Notes under the pieces: model-generated | What the model was told of the DNA's origin: nothing | The model's input: the letters and a program-made list of their open reading frames with translations, nothing else | Databases searched by the model: none | Assembly (NCBI GenBank): GCA_001801085.1 | Contig: MGWR01000045.1 | Coordinates: forward strand, 1 to 55,472 | Length of the DNA: 55,472 nt | Reading direction: 5' to 3' | Origin: Gallionellales bacterium GWA2_60_142 | GTDB lineage: Bacteria > Pseudomonadota > Gammaproteobacteria > Burkholderiales > Gallionellaceae | Shown: positions 8,247 to 15,680 of the stretch, piece after piece | How the letters are laid out: each line of letters starts with the position of its first letter | How positions within the stretch are numbered: position 1 is the first letter of the stretch | Program-made: the position numbers and the translations under genes

Positions 8247-8513
8247 TTACTGACGGATTGTAATGACAGACTGATCCACTGAGCGAAAACAGACGAGCTC
8301 ATTAATCATCCGCCAATGCAGACCGGGTTCCAGAGACGCGATATCCGCTGGCATCCCTTGGGATGTCAGCTTCCGATGCCATCCACGCCGGTAGGATTCC
8401 TCCCTCGCTGCGGCCCATGATGAGTACGCTGCCCATTGGGCATTCTCCATCAGATAGGAGAGGCATTTGACAGGGCAGATCAGGAACGCTTCCAGCAAAC
8501 GCGATGTAACCAC
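8247..8513 (-). pseudogene. N-terminal fragment of a RecB-like (TM0106-type) nuclease
   Basis: An 88-codon frame from GTG at 8513. MVTSRLLEAFLICPVKCLSYL followed by YSSWAAAREESYRRG resembles the opening of the TM0106-family putative RecB-like nucleases, which normally run to several hundred residues (pattern TSxxxEAxxxCPxKC...NESYR). Here the frame ends at 8247 well before any catalytic motif. It lies between two toxin-antitoxin modules on the same strand, with only 16 bases between its start and the end of the next toxin gene. I read it as debris of a larger gene; a short functional protein cannot be excluded. Confidence 0.5.
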
Positions 8514-8529
8514 GCTTCGCCGATTATCG

Positions 8530-8928
8530 TTAGGCAGCTATAAATCCCGGCAACTTGGAAGCCTTCACATCGAAGGTTGCGGTCGCGCGACATCCAAGCC
8601 GTCGGTTTTGGGCACCGATCAGGCAATCAGCGAAATCGGCAGTCGTGTCCTTCCAGATGAAAAGAGCTTCCTCAATGGCCGACTCATCTTCGAATCGAAC
8701 ATCGGTCGCATCAAGCAAGCCAGAGATGGCTTCAATTATCAGATTCTTCGGCAAGCTGTAGCGGCTACGCAGCACCCATTCGGTTTCCAAGAGAACCAAC
8801 TGGCTTACGAAAACACGACTCCCTGCCGCGACTTCACGCTTGATCAGCTTTCGTGCCTTCTCAAACTGCGCTTCGTCATCCCGAACCAGGAAGCGAACGA
8901 GAACATTGGTATCGACCCCCAGCATCAC
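8530..8928 (-). CDS. VapC-type PIN-domain toxin (module 2)
   Basis: A 132-aa PIN-domain protein: MLGVDTNVLVRFLVRDDEAQ with Asp6, LVLLETEWVLRSRY with the conserved Glu, FADCLIGAQNRRLG with the C-terminal Asp pair, and ATATFDVKASKLPGF at the end. It belongs to the type II toxin RNase group. Its start overlaps the antitoxin stop by four bases, so translation is coupled. The partner is an AbrB-type antitoxin, different from the RHH partner of module 1, so the two modules are not recent duplicates of each other. Confidence 0.9.
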   Translation of the reverse strand: MMLGVDTNVLVRFLVRDDEAQFEKARKLIKREVAAGSRVFVSQLVLLETEWVLRSRYSLPKNLIIEAISGLLDATDVRFEDESAIEEALFIWKDTTADFADCLIGAQNRRLGCRATATFDVKASKLPGFIAA

Positions 8929-9143
8929 CGCGACAACTGCTCAACTGGAACGGGCTTGCGACCCTTTTTGTGTAACACGCCCGCCAGTTCGGTGATGCTC
9001 TTGGTTTTTACCCGCATGACTACCGTGCCGTCTGGCATCAACGTGAACGTCATGCGGTCTCCGGCCTTCATGGAAAGACTATCCCGAATTTCCTTTGGAA
9101 TTGTTGTTTGACCCTTACTGGTAAGTGTGGCGTCGCTTGACAT
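8925..9143 (-). CDS. AbrB/SpoVT-type antitoxin (module 2)
   Basis: A 72-aa protein starting MSSDATLTSKGQTTIPKEIR, the textbook swapped-hairpin AbrB DNA-binding motif, followed by LSMKAGDRMTFTLMPDGTVVM. The C-terminal third (ITELAGVLHKKGRKPVPV) would contact the PIN toxin. It precedes the toxin with a 4-bp overlap. A GGAG-like site (AAGGAGATTG) lies just upstream of the ATG. Confidence 0.9.
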   Translation of the reverse strand: MSSDATLTSKGQTTIPKEIRDSLSMKAGDRMTFTLMPDGTVVMRVKTKSITELAGVLHKKGRKPVPVEQLSR

Positions 9144-9309
9144 TTCAATCTCCTTTTTTCCTTACAATTGGCATTGTAGTAAGACGATTGATGACTGGCA
9201 ACATGTTGGTGATTTGTAACTGCTCAGGAGGACATTGTTTTGTTCCTTTCTGGATGCCACCGACCACCCCGACCAAATTTGAGTCATCCAACACCTCTCA
9301 AATCAGAGT

Positions 9310-10476
9310 TCACCCCTTATCCCAATAAGCTGTCGCTATCCCCTCGCCCAGATCGGCCTCGATCAGACGGCGGCGCACTTCGAGCAAGCGTGCTATCAAC
9401 GCGGGTTCGCGTTTGGCATACGTTTCGGCATCGGCAATGCGATTTACCACGACACCGAGCAGTTCGGTGATGGCGTTACCGATGGAGTTCTGGCTGATGG
9501 TGACGATGAGTTTGCCTGCATCGTTGCGGTAGATGAGTTGTTTGAAGGCGGGTTGCCAGCGGATGGCGTTGGCATATTTCGCATCGACGATGCAATGGTC
9601 GCGCACTTTCTTGGCGGTCTTCATGAAGTCGTTGTTGAACAGCAGCACGCTCTCCACTTGTTCCGGGAAATACACGTCCGGCAGCATGGGCGCGTTGTGG
9701 GTGGAGACCTGCGAGAAGAAGGTGCGGTAGAAGTCGATAAAGCCCTTCAGTACTTCGTCGTACTCTTTCCAGAAATGCACGTCCTTGAGTGCCGCTGCCC
9801 CGCCTTGTACTTCCCAACTGGGCAAGCCCTGCGGATACCCGGTGAGTGCGATGCGCGCATCGGCTTCGCTAGCCGGTTTGAGTATCTTCAAGCTCAGTGC
9901 CTTGGCAAAAAACTCGCGATACACGTCGCGCATATAGGCTTGGAACAGGCTGTGCTGCCCGCCATCGGTCAGGTTGGGATTGTTGGTGTCGGCCACTTTT
10001 GCCGCGCGCAAGGTCGCCATCGGGAACACGACAAAATGGTTGTGCAACATGCGGATGCTGGGCACGCCGGGTGAAGTCAACGGCCATGTCGCATCCAGAC
10101 TCGCCTCTCCCGCCAAGATCAGCGCCTCGTCCGGATCGGGGTATTGCTCCAGCATGTAATCGATGATGATCTGGTTCATGCGATTCCACACCTGCTTCAC
10201 ATTGTCTGCAACTTGAGTGCGCCGCACGGGGCGACCCAGCGGATTGAGGATGCTCTTGGATGTGTTATAGATGATGGAGCAATCGAACTCGGTGCTGTGT
10301 CCCAATGCCTTGCGATACAGCAACAGGCTCTCCGGGTTCGTCAGCAAGCCGTTGTTGTTCACCAGGTCGTTGAGATTCTCCGTGCTGTTGAAGAACTCGT
10401 TGTGCTTGAGTCCCTCCGGCACTTCAAGGGGAATGGAGCGGAAGGGGGTGACGATTTCACGCGGGCCGGACTGCAT
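9310..10476 (-). CDS. hypothetical protein, 388 aa, source of the 64-bp repeat
   Basis: ATG at 10476 follows TGAGGGA at good spacing. The product has no signal peptide or membrane segment. It contains the block SIRMLHNHFVVFPMATLRAA, in which HNHFVVFP superficially recalls histidine-triad-type motifs, and a long C-terminal helical part (YAKREPALIARLLEVRRRL). I do not recognise the family. Base composition is close to the core genome, unlike the nuclease gene at 3179. Part of its coding sequence recurs as a remnant at 7421-7484, so this gene once had a second copy or was rearranged. Confidence 0.6.
   Translation of the reverse strand: MQSGPREIVTPFRSIPLEVPEGLKHNEFFNSTENLNDLVNNNGLLTNPESLLLYRKALGHSTEFDCSIIYNTSKSILNPLGRPVRRTQVADNVKQVWNRMNQIIIDYMLEQYPDPDEALILAGEASLDATWPLTSPGVPSIRMLHNHFVVFPMATLRAAKVADTNNPNLTDGGQHSLFQAYMRDVYREFFAKALSLKILKPASEADARIALTGYPQGLPSWEVQGGAAALKDVHFWKEYDEVLKGFIDFYRTFFSQVSTHNAPMLPDVYFPEQVESVLLFNNDFMKTAKKVRDHCIVDAKYANAIRWQPAFKQLIYRNDAGKLIVTISQNSIGNAITELLGVVVNRIADAETYAKREPALIARLLEVRRRLIEADLGEGIATAYWDKG
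9487..9550. repeat. 64-bp direct repeat, copy 2 (inside the 388-aa gene)
   Basis: Partner of 7421-7484, same orientation, about 2.07 kb apart. The segment between holds the two toxin-antitoxin modules and the nuclease fragment. Confidence 0.8.
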
Positions 10477-10520
10477 GCTTCATTCCCTCAGAATGGTGGT
10501 CATGATTATTTCCATTTGCC

Positions 10521-10631
10521 CGTCATGCCGGGCTTGACCCGGCATCCAGATAGTTGAGCGAACTGGATTCCCGCTTTGCGAGCAACCGCTACGCGGCTTG
10601 CCTGCTTACCCCTTTGCGCGGGAATGACGAG
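10521..10631. repeat. palindromic intergenic repeat (CGTCATGCCGG...GGGAATGACGA type)
   Basis: Contains CGTCATGCCGGGCTTGACCC with GGCATCCAG, then CTGGATTCCCGC and finally GCGGGAATGACGA. The outer arms (CGTCAT/ATGACG) and inner arms (CCGGG/CCCGG, ATTCCCGC/GCGGGAAT) are complementary. This form of repeat is widespread between genes of proteobacteria. Confidence 0.75.
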
Positions 10632-10644
10632 ACCTGAGTCTGTT

Positions 10645-11031
10645 TTACGTTTGCGCCCAGGGCAGGCCATCGAAGCGCCAGCCATTATGCGAGTTGCGGT
10701 GATGGCTTTCGTCGAGGTCGCCTTCGAATCCGTGAGCGACGTTGTATATCTCTTTCAGACCGGCCTTTTCCAGCGCTTCGCCCGCATCGGCGGAGCGGCG
10801 ACCTGAACGGCAGATGAGCACGACGGGACGATTGACGCTGGATGCTTTGCGCACATGCGCAACAAACATCGGATTGACTTCCCAGTCCGGGCCGTCCACC
10901 CATGGAATGTGAATGGAGCCGCGCGGGTGGCCGACGAACATGTATTCCATCTCGCTGCGCACATCGACGAACACGGCTTCGGGATTGGCTTGCAGAAAAT
11001 CGTAGGCTTCTTTCGGGTTGAGATGTTGCAT
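10645..11031 (-). CDS. single-domain rhodanese (sulfurtransferase)
   Basis: A 128-aa protein, ATG at 11031 behind AAGGAGAGC. The rhodanese fold is plain: NPKEAYDFLQANPEAVFVDVRSEMEY, then HPRGSIHIPW, and the active-site loop CRSGRRS with Cys74 as the persulfide carrier, ending in VAHGFEGDLD. Rhodaneses move sulfane sulfur between thiols and acceptors such as TusA or DsrE. The neighbouring HdrB remnant, the DsrC-family genes and the sulfide:quinone oxidoreductase make a role in sulfur oxidation or trafficking likely, although the family also serves other pathways. Confidence 0.9.
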   Translation of the reverse strand: MQHLNPKEAYDFLQANPEAVFVDVRSEMEYMFVGHPRGSIHIPWVDGPDWEVNPMFVAHVRKASSVNRPVVLICRSGRRSADAGEALEKAGLKEIYNVAHGFEGDLDESHHRNSHNGWRFDGLPWAQT

Positions 11032-11113
11032 GGTCGCTCTCCTTCTGAATGTATACGGGATGCGAGGATTATAGTCCCGTGAGCACGCGATTGTGTTCAG
11101 CGAATCGGCAGAC

Positions 11114-11264
11114 CTACTTCCCCGCGATGTCCCGTAATTTCGTCGGCTGGATGACATGCCCGTCCAGACCGGCCTGTTTGGCACTGCCGCCAGCCACGCT
11201 CATCAACTCGGAGTAATACACCACCGGGATGGCGTGACGAGTATGGTTGTTGCGATGGGAGCGT
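11114..11264 (-). pseudogene. C-terminal remnant of an HdrB-like gene
   Basis: On the minus strand a frame of about 50 codons ends in TAG at 11114 and reads HAIPVVYYSELMSVAGG, then AKQAGLDGHVIQPTKLRDIAGK. This resembles the C-terminus of heterodisulfide-reductase subunit B-like proteins (the IPVVYYSELMxVA and LDGxVI...KL motifs after the last CCG domain). No start codon or Cys-rich part remains; the frame runs into the end of the phosphoesterase gene. HdrB-like proteins belong to sulfur-oxidising sHdr-type complexes in such bacteria, so this is probably the stump of a lost gene. Identification is by memory of the motif. Confidence 0.5.
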
Positions 11265-11798
11265 TCATTTAGCCTCCGGTAACGTTCGTATTTCGAAGTT
11301 CATAGTCGAGAGGTCTCCCAGTATCCAGGTTGGTATCGCCTTCACGCCCGGCGCATCGATGCCGGCCACCGAGCCGGGATTGACCAGCCAGCATTCGCCG
11401 TCCTTGACATGCTTCTGCTTGTCGACATGGGCGGTATGGCTATGGCCATGACAGACCAGATCGTAATCGCCGGTGCAGGCGAAAGCCTGTCCGTGGTGCG
11501 GCATATGGGTGACGAATATCCTGCGTCCGCCGAGTTCGAGCACCGCCTCTTCGCCGTGATAGGTGAACAGTCCATTGGCCTTCGCCATCATGCGGTACAG
11601 GGCCGCGACGTCGCCGACGTTGTTGCCGTGTACTGCGTGTATGGGAATGTCGAGTTTGAGGGAAGCGCGCAGGGTGTTGACGCCGATCAGGTCGCCGCAG
11701 TGGATGACGGCTTGCGCTCCGGCGGACTGAGCCTCAAGAATCGCCGCCACCAAAGGATCGGAGCGGTCGTGACTGTCTGAAACGATGCAGATTCTCAT
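11265..11798 (-). CDS. YfcE/MJ0936-type metallophosphoesterase
   Basis: A 177-aa calcineurin-like phosphodiesterase. Metal ligands are present: IVSDSHD (Asp8, His10), VIHCGDLIG, VHGNND-like HGNNVGD, VTHMPHHG and LVCHGHSHTAH near the C-terminus. Family members hydrolyse phosphodiesters with two bound metals in the cytosol. The variant GNNV instead of GNCD is slightly unusual. It ends where the HdrB-like remnant starts, so a deletion probably joined the two. Confidence 0.88.
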   Translation of the reverse strand: MRICIVSDSHDRSDPLVAAILEAQSAGAQAVIHCGDLIGVNTLRASLKLDIPIHAVHGNNVGDVAALYRMMAKANGLFTYHGEEAVLELGGRRIFVTHMPHHGQAFACTGDYDLVCHGHSHTAHVDKQKHVKDGECWLVNPGSVAGIDAPGVKAIPTWILGDLSTMNFEIRTLPEAK

Positions 11799-11981
11799 AA
11801 CCTTATCGTATGGCGGGTTTTTCGCATTAGGCCCAATCCACAGGCAAGGTGTCTATAGCCTCATCGGGCAGGGGCATACATAACCCGAACGGGCGATGCT
11901 CGCGAGATATTAGCTTATTGATATTTTGGGGGATTCAGCATAGTCTGCTAAAGCCTTTTACCGGAATAAATTACCGAATCG

Positions 11982-13217
11982 ATGCAGGAGAAAACGATCA
12001 GCCACCCCGGCACCAAACACAGCGGATTTTCATGGGCGCGCGAACCGGATTTCACGCCCCCCGGCAATGATGGCGGCGTGAGTTCCTGCCTGAGCAACGA
12101 GTTTGCCGCGCCGCGTGTCGGCGAGTTGCGCACCCTGCTGGAAACCTTCCTGGAAAGCATCATCGGCACGGTGAATGCGACCGCCGGCGTGGTGCGGTTG
12201 CTTTCCCCCGACGGATGCACGCTGGAAATCATCGGCTCGGCCGGACTGTCCGCCGAACTGCAGGAAGAGGCGGAAAGCTTCGTCGAGCTGGATTGCGAGG
12301 CCAACGACAAAGCCACCTTCGGCCACGTGATCCACGCGTCGGACATCAGTTCATGCGACTCGCGGCAGAACTGCCGTTACGCCAGCTGCCGCTTCCAGTC
12401 GCTGGTCGCCGCCCCGATCGAAGCACCTAACACGCCGGGAGTAGCGCTGGGCATCCTGACGGTGTTTTTCGATGTCCATCGCGAGGCGGCAGGCCGGGTC
12501 ATGAACACCATCGCGGCCTTTGCCGAAGTCATGGGCGCGGCCATCGAACACACGCGCGCCAACCGCGAGGTCAGCCGCAAGGAGCGGCTCGCCGCGCGCC
12601 AGGAGATCGCCAACGACATCCACGACTCGCTGGCGCAGACGCTGACCTACGCGCGCATGCGCGTCAGCCTGCAACTCGAGGCGATACGCAACGGCAACGA
12701 GGTGATGGCCTCCAAATATGCGCGCGACCTCGACGAGGCGCTGGAGATCGCCCAAAAGGGCACCCGCGAACTGATCGCCGACTTTCGTTGCGAAATGAAT
12801 CCGGGCGGCCTGCTGGCAGCGCTGCATGACCTCACCGCCGAGTTCCGCGAACGCAACGACATCGTGCTCGACTATCACAACCGACTGGTCGATCTCGAAT
12901 TGCCGCTCGAACACGAGATTCAGGTCTACCACATCGTGCGCGAGGCACTGACCAACATCAGCCGGCATTCCGGCGCATCCCATGCGCGCCTGTTCGTCGA
13001 TGCCGATTTCGGGTATTACGTCTTCACCATAGAGGATAATGGCGACGGCGCCCACACTTTCACCCCGGTGGAGGGACACTACGGCATGATGATCATGCGC
13101 GAACGAGCACACCGTATCGACGGCGAAATCAGGGTAGACAGCGCCTCCGGCCTGGGCACCAAAGTGCAATTATTCTTCCCCGAGCCCTCGCCAAACTGGA
13201 GAACGACAAATGACTGA
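11982..13217 (+). CDS. cytosolic NarX/NreB-type sensor histidine kinase with Cys-rich GAF domain
   Basis: A 411-aa kinase without membrane segments. Residues about 45-195 form a GAF domain; 200-410 hold a HisKA_3 dimerisation box (ANDIHDSLAQTLTYAR, phospho-accepting His214) and an HATPase_c domain (REALTNISRHSGA as N box, FTIEDNGDGA as G box). Four cysteines stand in the GAF region at about 105, 125, 131 and 136 (DCEAND...SSCDSRQNCRYASC). A cysteine cluster in the central module is known in NarX/NarQ sensors, and NreB-like sensors use four cysteines for an oxygen-labile cluster. The stop lies within the start region of the response regulator (overlap 13210-13217), so the two are an operon. 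Confidence 0.88.
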   Translation: MQEKTISHPGTKHSGFSWAREPDFTPPGNDGGVSSCLSNEFAAPRVGELRTLLETFLESIIGTVNATAGVVRLLSPDGCTLEIIGSAGLSAELQEEAESFVELDCEANDKATFGHVIHASDISSCDSRQNCRYASCRFQSLVAAPIEAPNTPGVALGILTVFFDVHREAAGRVMNTIAAFAEVMGAAIEHTRANREVSRKERLAARQEIANDIHDSLAQTLTYARMRVSLQLEAIRNGNEVMASKYARDLDEALEIAQKGTRELIADFRCEMNPGGLLAALHDLTAEFRERNDIVLDYHNRLVDLELPLEHEIQVYHIVREALTNISRHSGASHARLFVDADFGYYVFTIEDNGDGAHTFTPVEGHYGMMIMRERAHRIDGEIRVDSASGLGTKVQLFFPEPSPNWRTTND

Positions 13218-13881
13218 CAAATTGAAGGTGGTGCTGGTCGACGATCAGAGCCTGTGCCGACGCGGCCTGAGCGAATTATTGTCGAACTGCTACGGCTTCA
13301 GCGTGCTGGGCGCGACCGCCAGCATCGACGAGCTGCGCCTGCTGCTGGACCAGAAGCCCGACCTGCTGATCGTCGACCTGCGCATGAAACCGCTGGACGG
13401 CATCTCGCTGCTGGAGCAACTGCGTAGCGAAGGCTATCTCACCCCCGCGGTAATGCTGACGATGAGCGACTCCGAGGCCGACCTGGCCAAGGCGATCCGT
13501 GCCGGCGTACGCGGCTATCTGCTCAAAGACATGGCTCCGGAAGAAGTAGTGGATGCGATCCGGCGCGTCGCTGCGGGCGAACTGGTGGTCGCACCGACGA
13601 TGACCATCAAAATGATAGACCTGCTGCGCGGCGACCAACCGGACCAGGAGCCCAAGAGTTCGCTCAAGCTGCTGACCGAGCGCGAGCGCGAGATCCTGCA
13701 GCTGCTGGCGCGCGGCGAAAGCAACAAGGCCATCGCGCAGACGCTGTCGATCAGCTACGACACGGTCAAGCAGCATGTGCGCCATATCCTGAACAAGCTC
13801 AACCTGTCGTCGCGGGTCAAGGCCGCAGTGCTGTTCGCCAAGGAGCAGGGGCATGACAACGACGACGCACCGAGCTGCTGA
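13210..13881 (+). CDS. NarL/FixJ-family response regulator
   Basis: A 223-aa regulator, cognate to the upstream kinase with which it overlaps by eight bases. The receiver domain has the acidic pair VLVDDQSL (Asp11-Asp12), phosphorylation site Asp56 in LLIVDLRMKP, and Lys105 in GYLLKDMAP. The C-terminal LuxR-type helix-turn-helix (LTEREREILQLLARGESNKAIAQ, then TVKQHVRHILNKL) binds DNA. The downstream sulfide:quinone oxidoreductase gene is the nearest candidate target on the same strand; this is inference. Confidence 0.93.
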   Translation: MTDKLKVVLVDDQSLCRRGLSELLSNCYGFSVLGATASIDELRLLLDQKPDLLIVDLRMKPLDGISLLEQLRSEGYLTPAVMLTMSDSEADLAKAIRAGVRGYLLKDMAPEEVVDAIRRVAAGELVVAPTMTIKMIDLLRGDQPDQEPKSSLKLLTEREREILQLLARGESNKAIAQTLSISYDTVKQHVRHILNKLNLSSRVKAAVLFAKEQGHDNDDAPSC

Positions 13882-13985
13882 ACCGGGCGTAGCCCATCGG
13901 GGTTATATAGGCCCTTACCCGATATGGTTATAGACTCTCCGGGTGCGATTGCGCCTAATAGCGGCTCTGGCCAAAGTCGCCGGGA

Positions 13986-14022
13986 CCAAAGTCGCCAGGG
14001 ATAGACCTCCAGGCGACTTTGG
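13986..14022. repeat. hairpin CCAAAGTCGCC / GGCGACTTTGG before sqr
   Basis: Perfect 11-bp arms around a 15-base loop, with an additional half copy (GCCAAAGTCGCC) at about 13969. It lies between the response-regulator stop and the sqr start. There is only a weak T run, so it could be a terminator-like element or a regulatory hairpin. Confidence 0.5.
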
Positions 14023-14129
14023 CTATTCTTCCGGGAAAGATTGCATGGCCCGGACAATGCAGTAAACAGGCAATCGACACAGACCGCCTTCAAACGGCGC
14101 TTACCAACCGAATTAGAAAGAGGGGAAAC

Positions 14130-15401
14130 ATGGCACACATCGTAATCATGGGCGCGGGGATCGGCGGTACGCCGGCGGCATACGAAATGCGCGACAAGCT
14201 GGACAAGAGCCACAAGGTGACCGTGGTCTCAAACAGCGAGAACTTCCACTTCGTCCCTTCCAATCCTTGGGTCGGCGTAAAGTGGCGCGAGCGCAAGCAG
14301 ATCGAATTCCCAGTGCGCACCTACCTGGAGCGCAAGGGCATCGAATTCATCTCGACCGGCGTCAAGCGCGTGCATCCCGAGCAGAACCAGCTCGAACTGA
14401 ACGACGGCAAGATGCTGGCTTACGACTACTTGGTGATCGCCACCGGACCGAAGCTGGCGTTCGAGGAAGTGGAAGGCCTCGGCCCGCACGGCGGCCATAC
14501 TTACTCCGTCTGCCATGTCGATCACGCGATGAAATCGCACGACGAGTGGGACGACTTCTGCAAGAACCCCGGCCCCATCGTGGTCGGCGCGGTGCAAGGC
14601 GCATCCTGCTTCGGCCCCGCCTACGAATACGCCTTCATCATGGAAACCGACTTGCGCCGCCGCAAGATCCGCGACAAGGTGCCGATGACCTTCGTCACCT
14701 CCGAACCCTATATCGGCCACCTCGGCCTGGGCGGCGTGGGTGACTCCAACGGCATCATGGAATCCGCGATGCGCGACAAGCACATCAAGTGGATCTGCAA
14801 CGCCAAGGTCACCAAGATCGAAGCAGGCAAGATGTACGTCACCGAGCACGACGACCAGGGCCAGGAGAAGAAGAAGCACGAGTTGCCATTCAACTACAGC
14901 ATGATGCTGCCAGCCTTCAAGGGCGTGGACGCGGTGTTCGGCATCGAAGGCCTGGTGCAGGCGCGCGGCTTCGTCACCGTGGACAAGCACCAGCGCAACG
15001 CGAAGTACAAGAACATCTTCGCGGTCGGAGTCTGCGTCGCCATCCCGCCGGTCGAGCCGACCCCGGTCCCGGTCGGCACGCCCAAGACCGGCTACATGAT
15101 CGAGTCCATGGTGACCGCCACCGTGCACAACATCCACGCCGACTTGACCGGTCAACCTGCGGACAAGGAAGCGACCTGGAACGCGGTGTGTCTGGCCGAC
15201 TTCGGCGAGACCGGCGTCGCCTTCGTCGCGATCCCGCAGATCCCGCCGCGCAACGTGAACTGGTTCTCCGAAGGCAAGTGGGTGCATCTGGCCAAGGTCG
15301 CGTTCGAGAAGTACTTCATCCGCAAGATGAAGAAGGGCACTTCCGAACCGTTCTACGAAGGCAGCATCATGAAGATGCTGGGCATCGAGAAGCTGAAGTA
15401 A
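14130..15401 (+). CDS. sqr: sulfide:quinone oxidoreductase
   Basis: A 423-aa flavoprotein; ATG at 14130 follows AGAGGGGAAAC. MAHIVIMGAGIGGTPAAYEM is the FAD-binding Rossmann motif and YDYLVIATGPKL the second FAD block. Three cysteines at 128 (YSVCHVD), 160 (QGASCFGP) and 354 (NAVCLADFGE) keep the spacing of the well-studied bacterial SQR (124/156/347 in Aquifex), where they carry the polysulfide and flavin link. The C-terminus (FEKYFIRKMKKG) is the amphipathic membrane anchor. It oxidises sulfide to polysulfide or zero-valent sulfur and reduces quinone. It has its own terminator and sits downstream of a two-component pair. Confidence 0.9.
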   Translation: MAHIVIMGAGIGGTPAAYEMRDKLDKSHKVTVVSNSENFHFVPSNPWVGVKWRERKQIEFPVRTYLERKGIEFISTGVKRVHPEQNQLELNDGKMLAYDYLVIATGPKLAFEEVEGLGPHGGHTYSVCHVDHAMKSHDEWDDFCKNPGPIVVGAVQGASCFGPAYEYAFIMETDLRRRKIRDKVPMTFVTSEPYIGHLGLGGVGDSNGIMESAMRDKHIKWICNAKVTKIEAGKMYVTEHDDQGQEKKKHELPFNYSMMLPAFKGVDAVFGIEGLVQARGFVTVDKHQRNAKYKNIFAVGVCVAIPPVEPTPVPVGTPKTGYMIESMVTATVHNIHADLTGQPADKEATWNAVCLADFGETGVAFVAIPQIPPRNVNWFSEGKWVHLAKVAFEKYFIRKMKKGTSEPFYEGSIMKMLGIEKLK

Positions 15402-15425
15402 GCCTGCGCAACCGCAAAATAAAAT

Positions 15426-15459
15426 AAAAAGGGCCCCGCCATGGCGGGGCCCTTTTTCA
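15426..15459 (+). terminator. strong rho-independent terminator after sqr
   Basis: AAAAAGGGCCCCGCC at 15426-15440 pairs with GGCGGGGCCCTTTTT ending at 15457, around an AT loop. It is a near-perfect long stem with A and T runs on both sides and would terminate in either direction. Confidence 0.92.
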
Positions 15460-15595
15460 TGTCTCCTGATTATTCCTTCACAAACCGGATAGCGCAGCAA
15501 TCGAACGCATCCGCAACGCTAGCGCCGTCCTCCGCATGACCGTAGAGCATCAAATATGAAACGGGAATTGAGGTAATTCAGAAGACCAACAAAAT

Positions 15596-15672
15596 TGGTC
15601 GGAGCGAGAGGATTCGAACCTCCGACCCCTGCGTCCCGAACGCAGTGCTCTACCAGGCTGAGCCACGCTCCG
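15596..15672 (-). tRNA. tRNA-Pro (anticodon CGG)
   Basis: Read on the minus strand: acceptor CGGAGCG pairs with CGCTCCG before the encoded ACCA; D arm GGCTCAGCCTGGTAGAGC; anticodon stem CTGCG/CGCAG with loop TTCGGGA giving anticodon CGG; T arm GGTTCGAATCC. Length 77 with CCA. It lies nine bases after the end of ispB on the same strand. Confidence 0.97.
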
Positions 15673-15680
15673 AATTGAAA

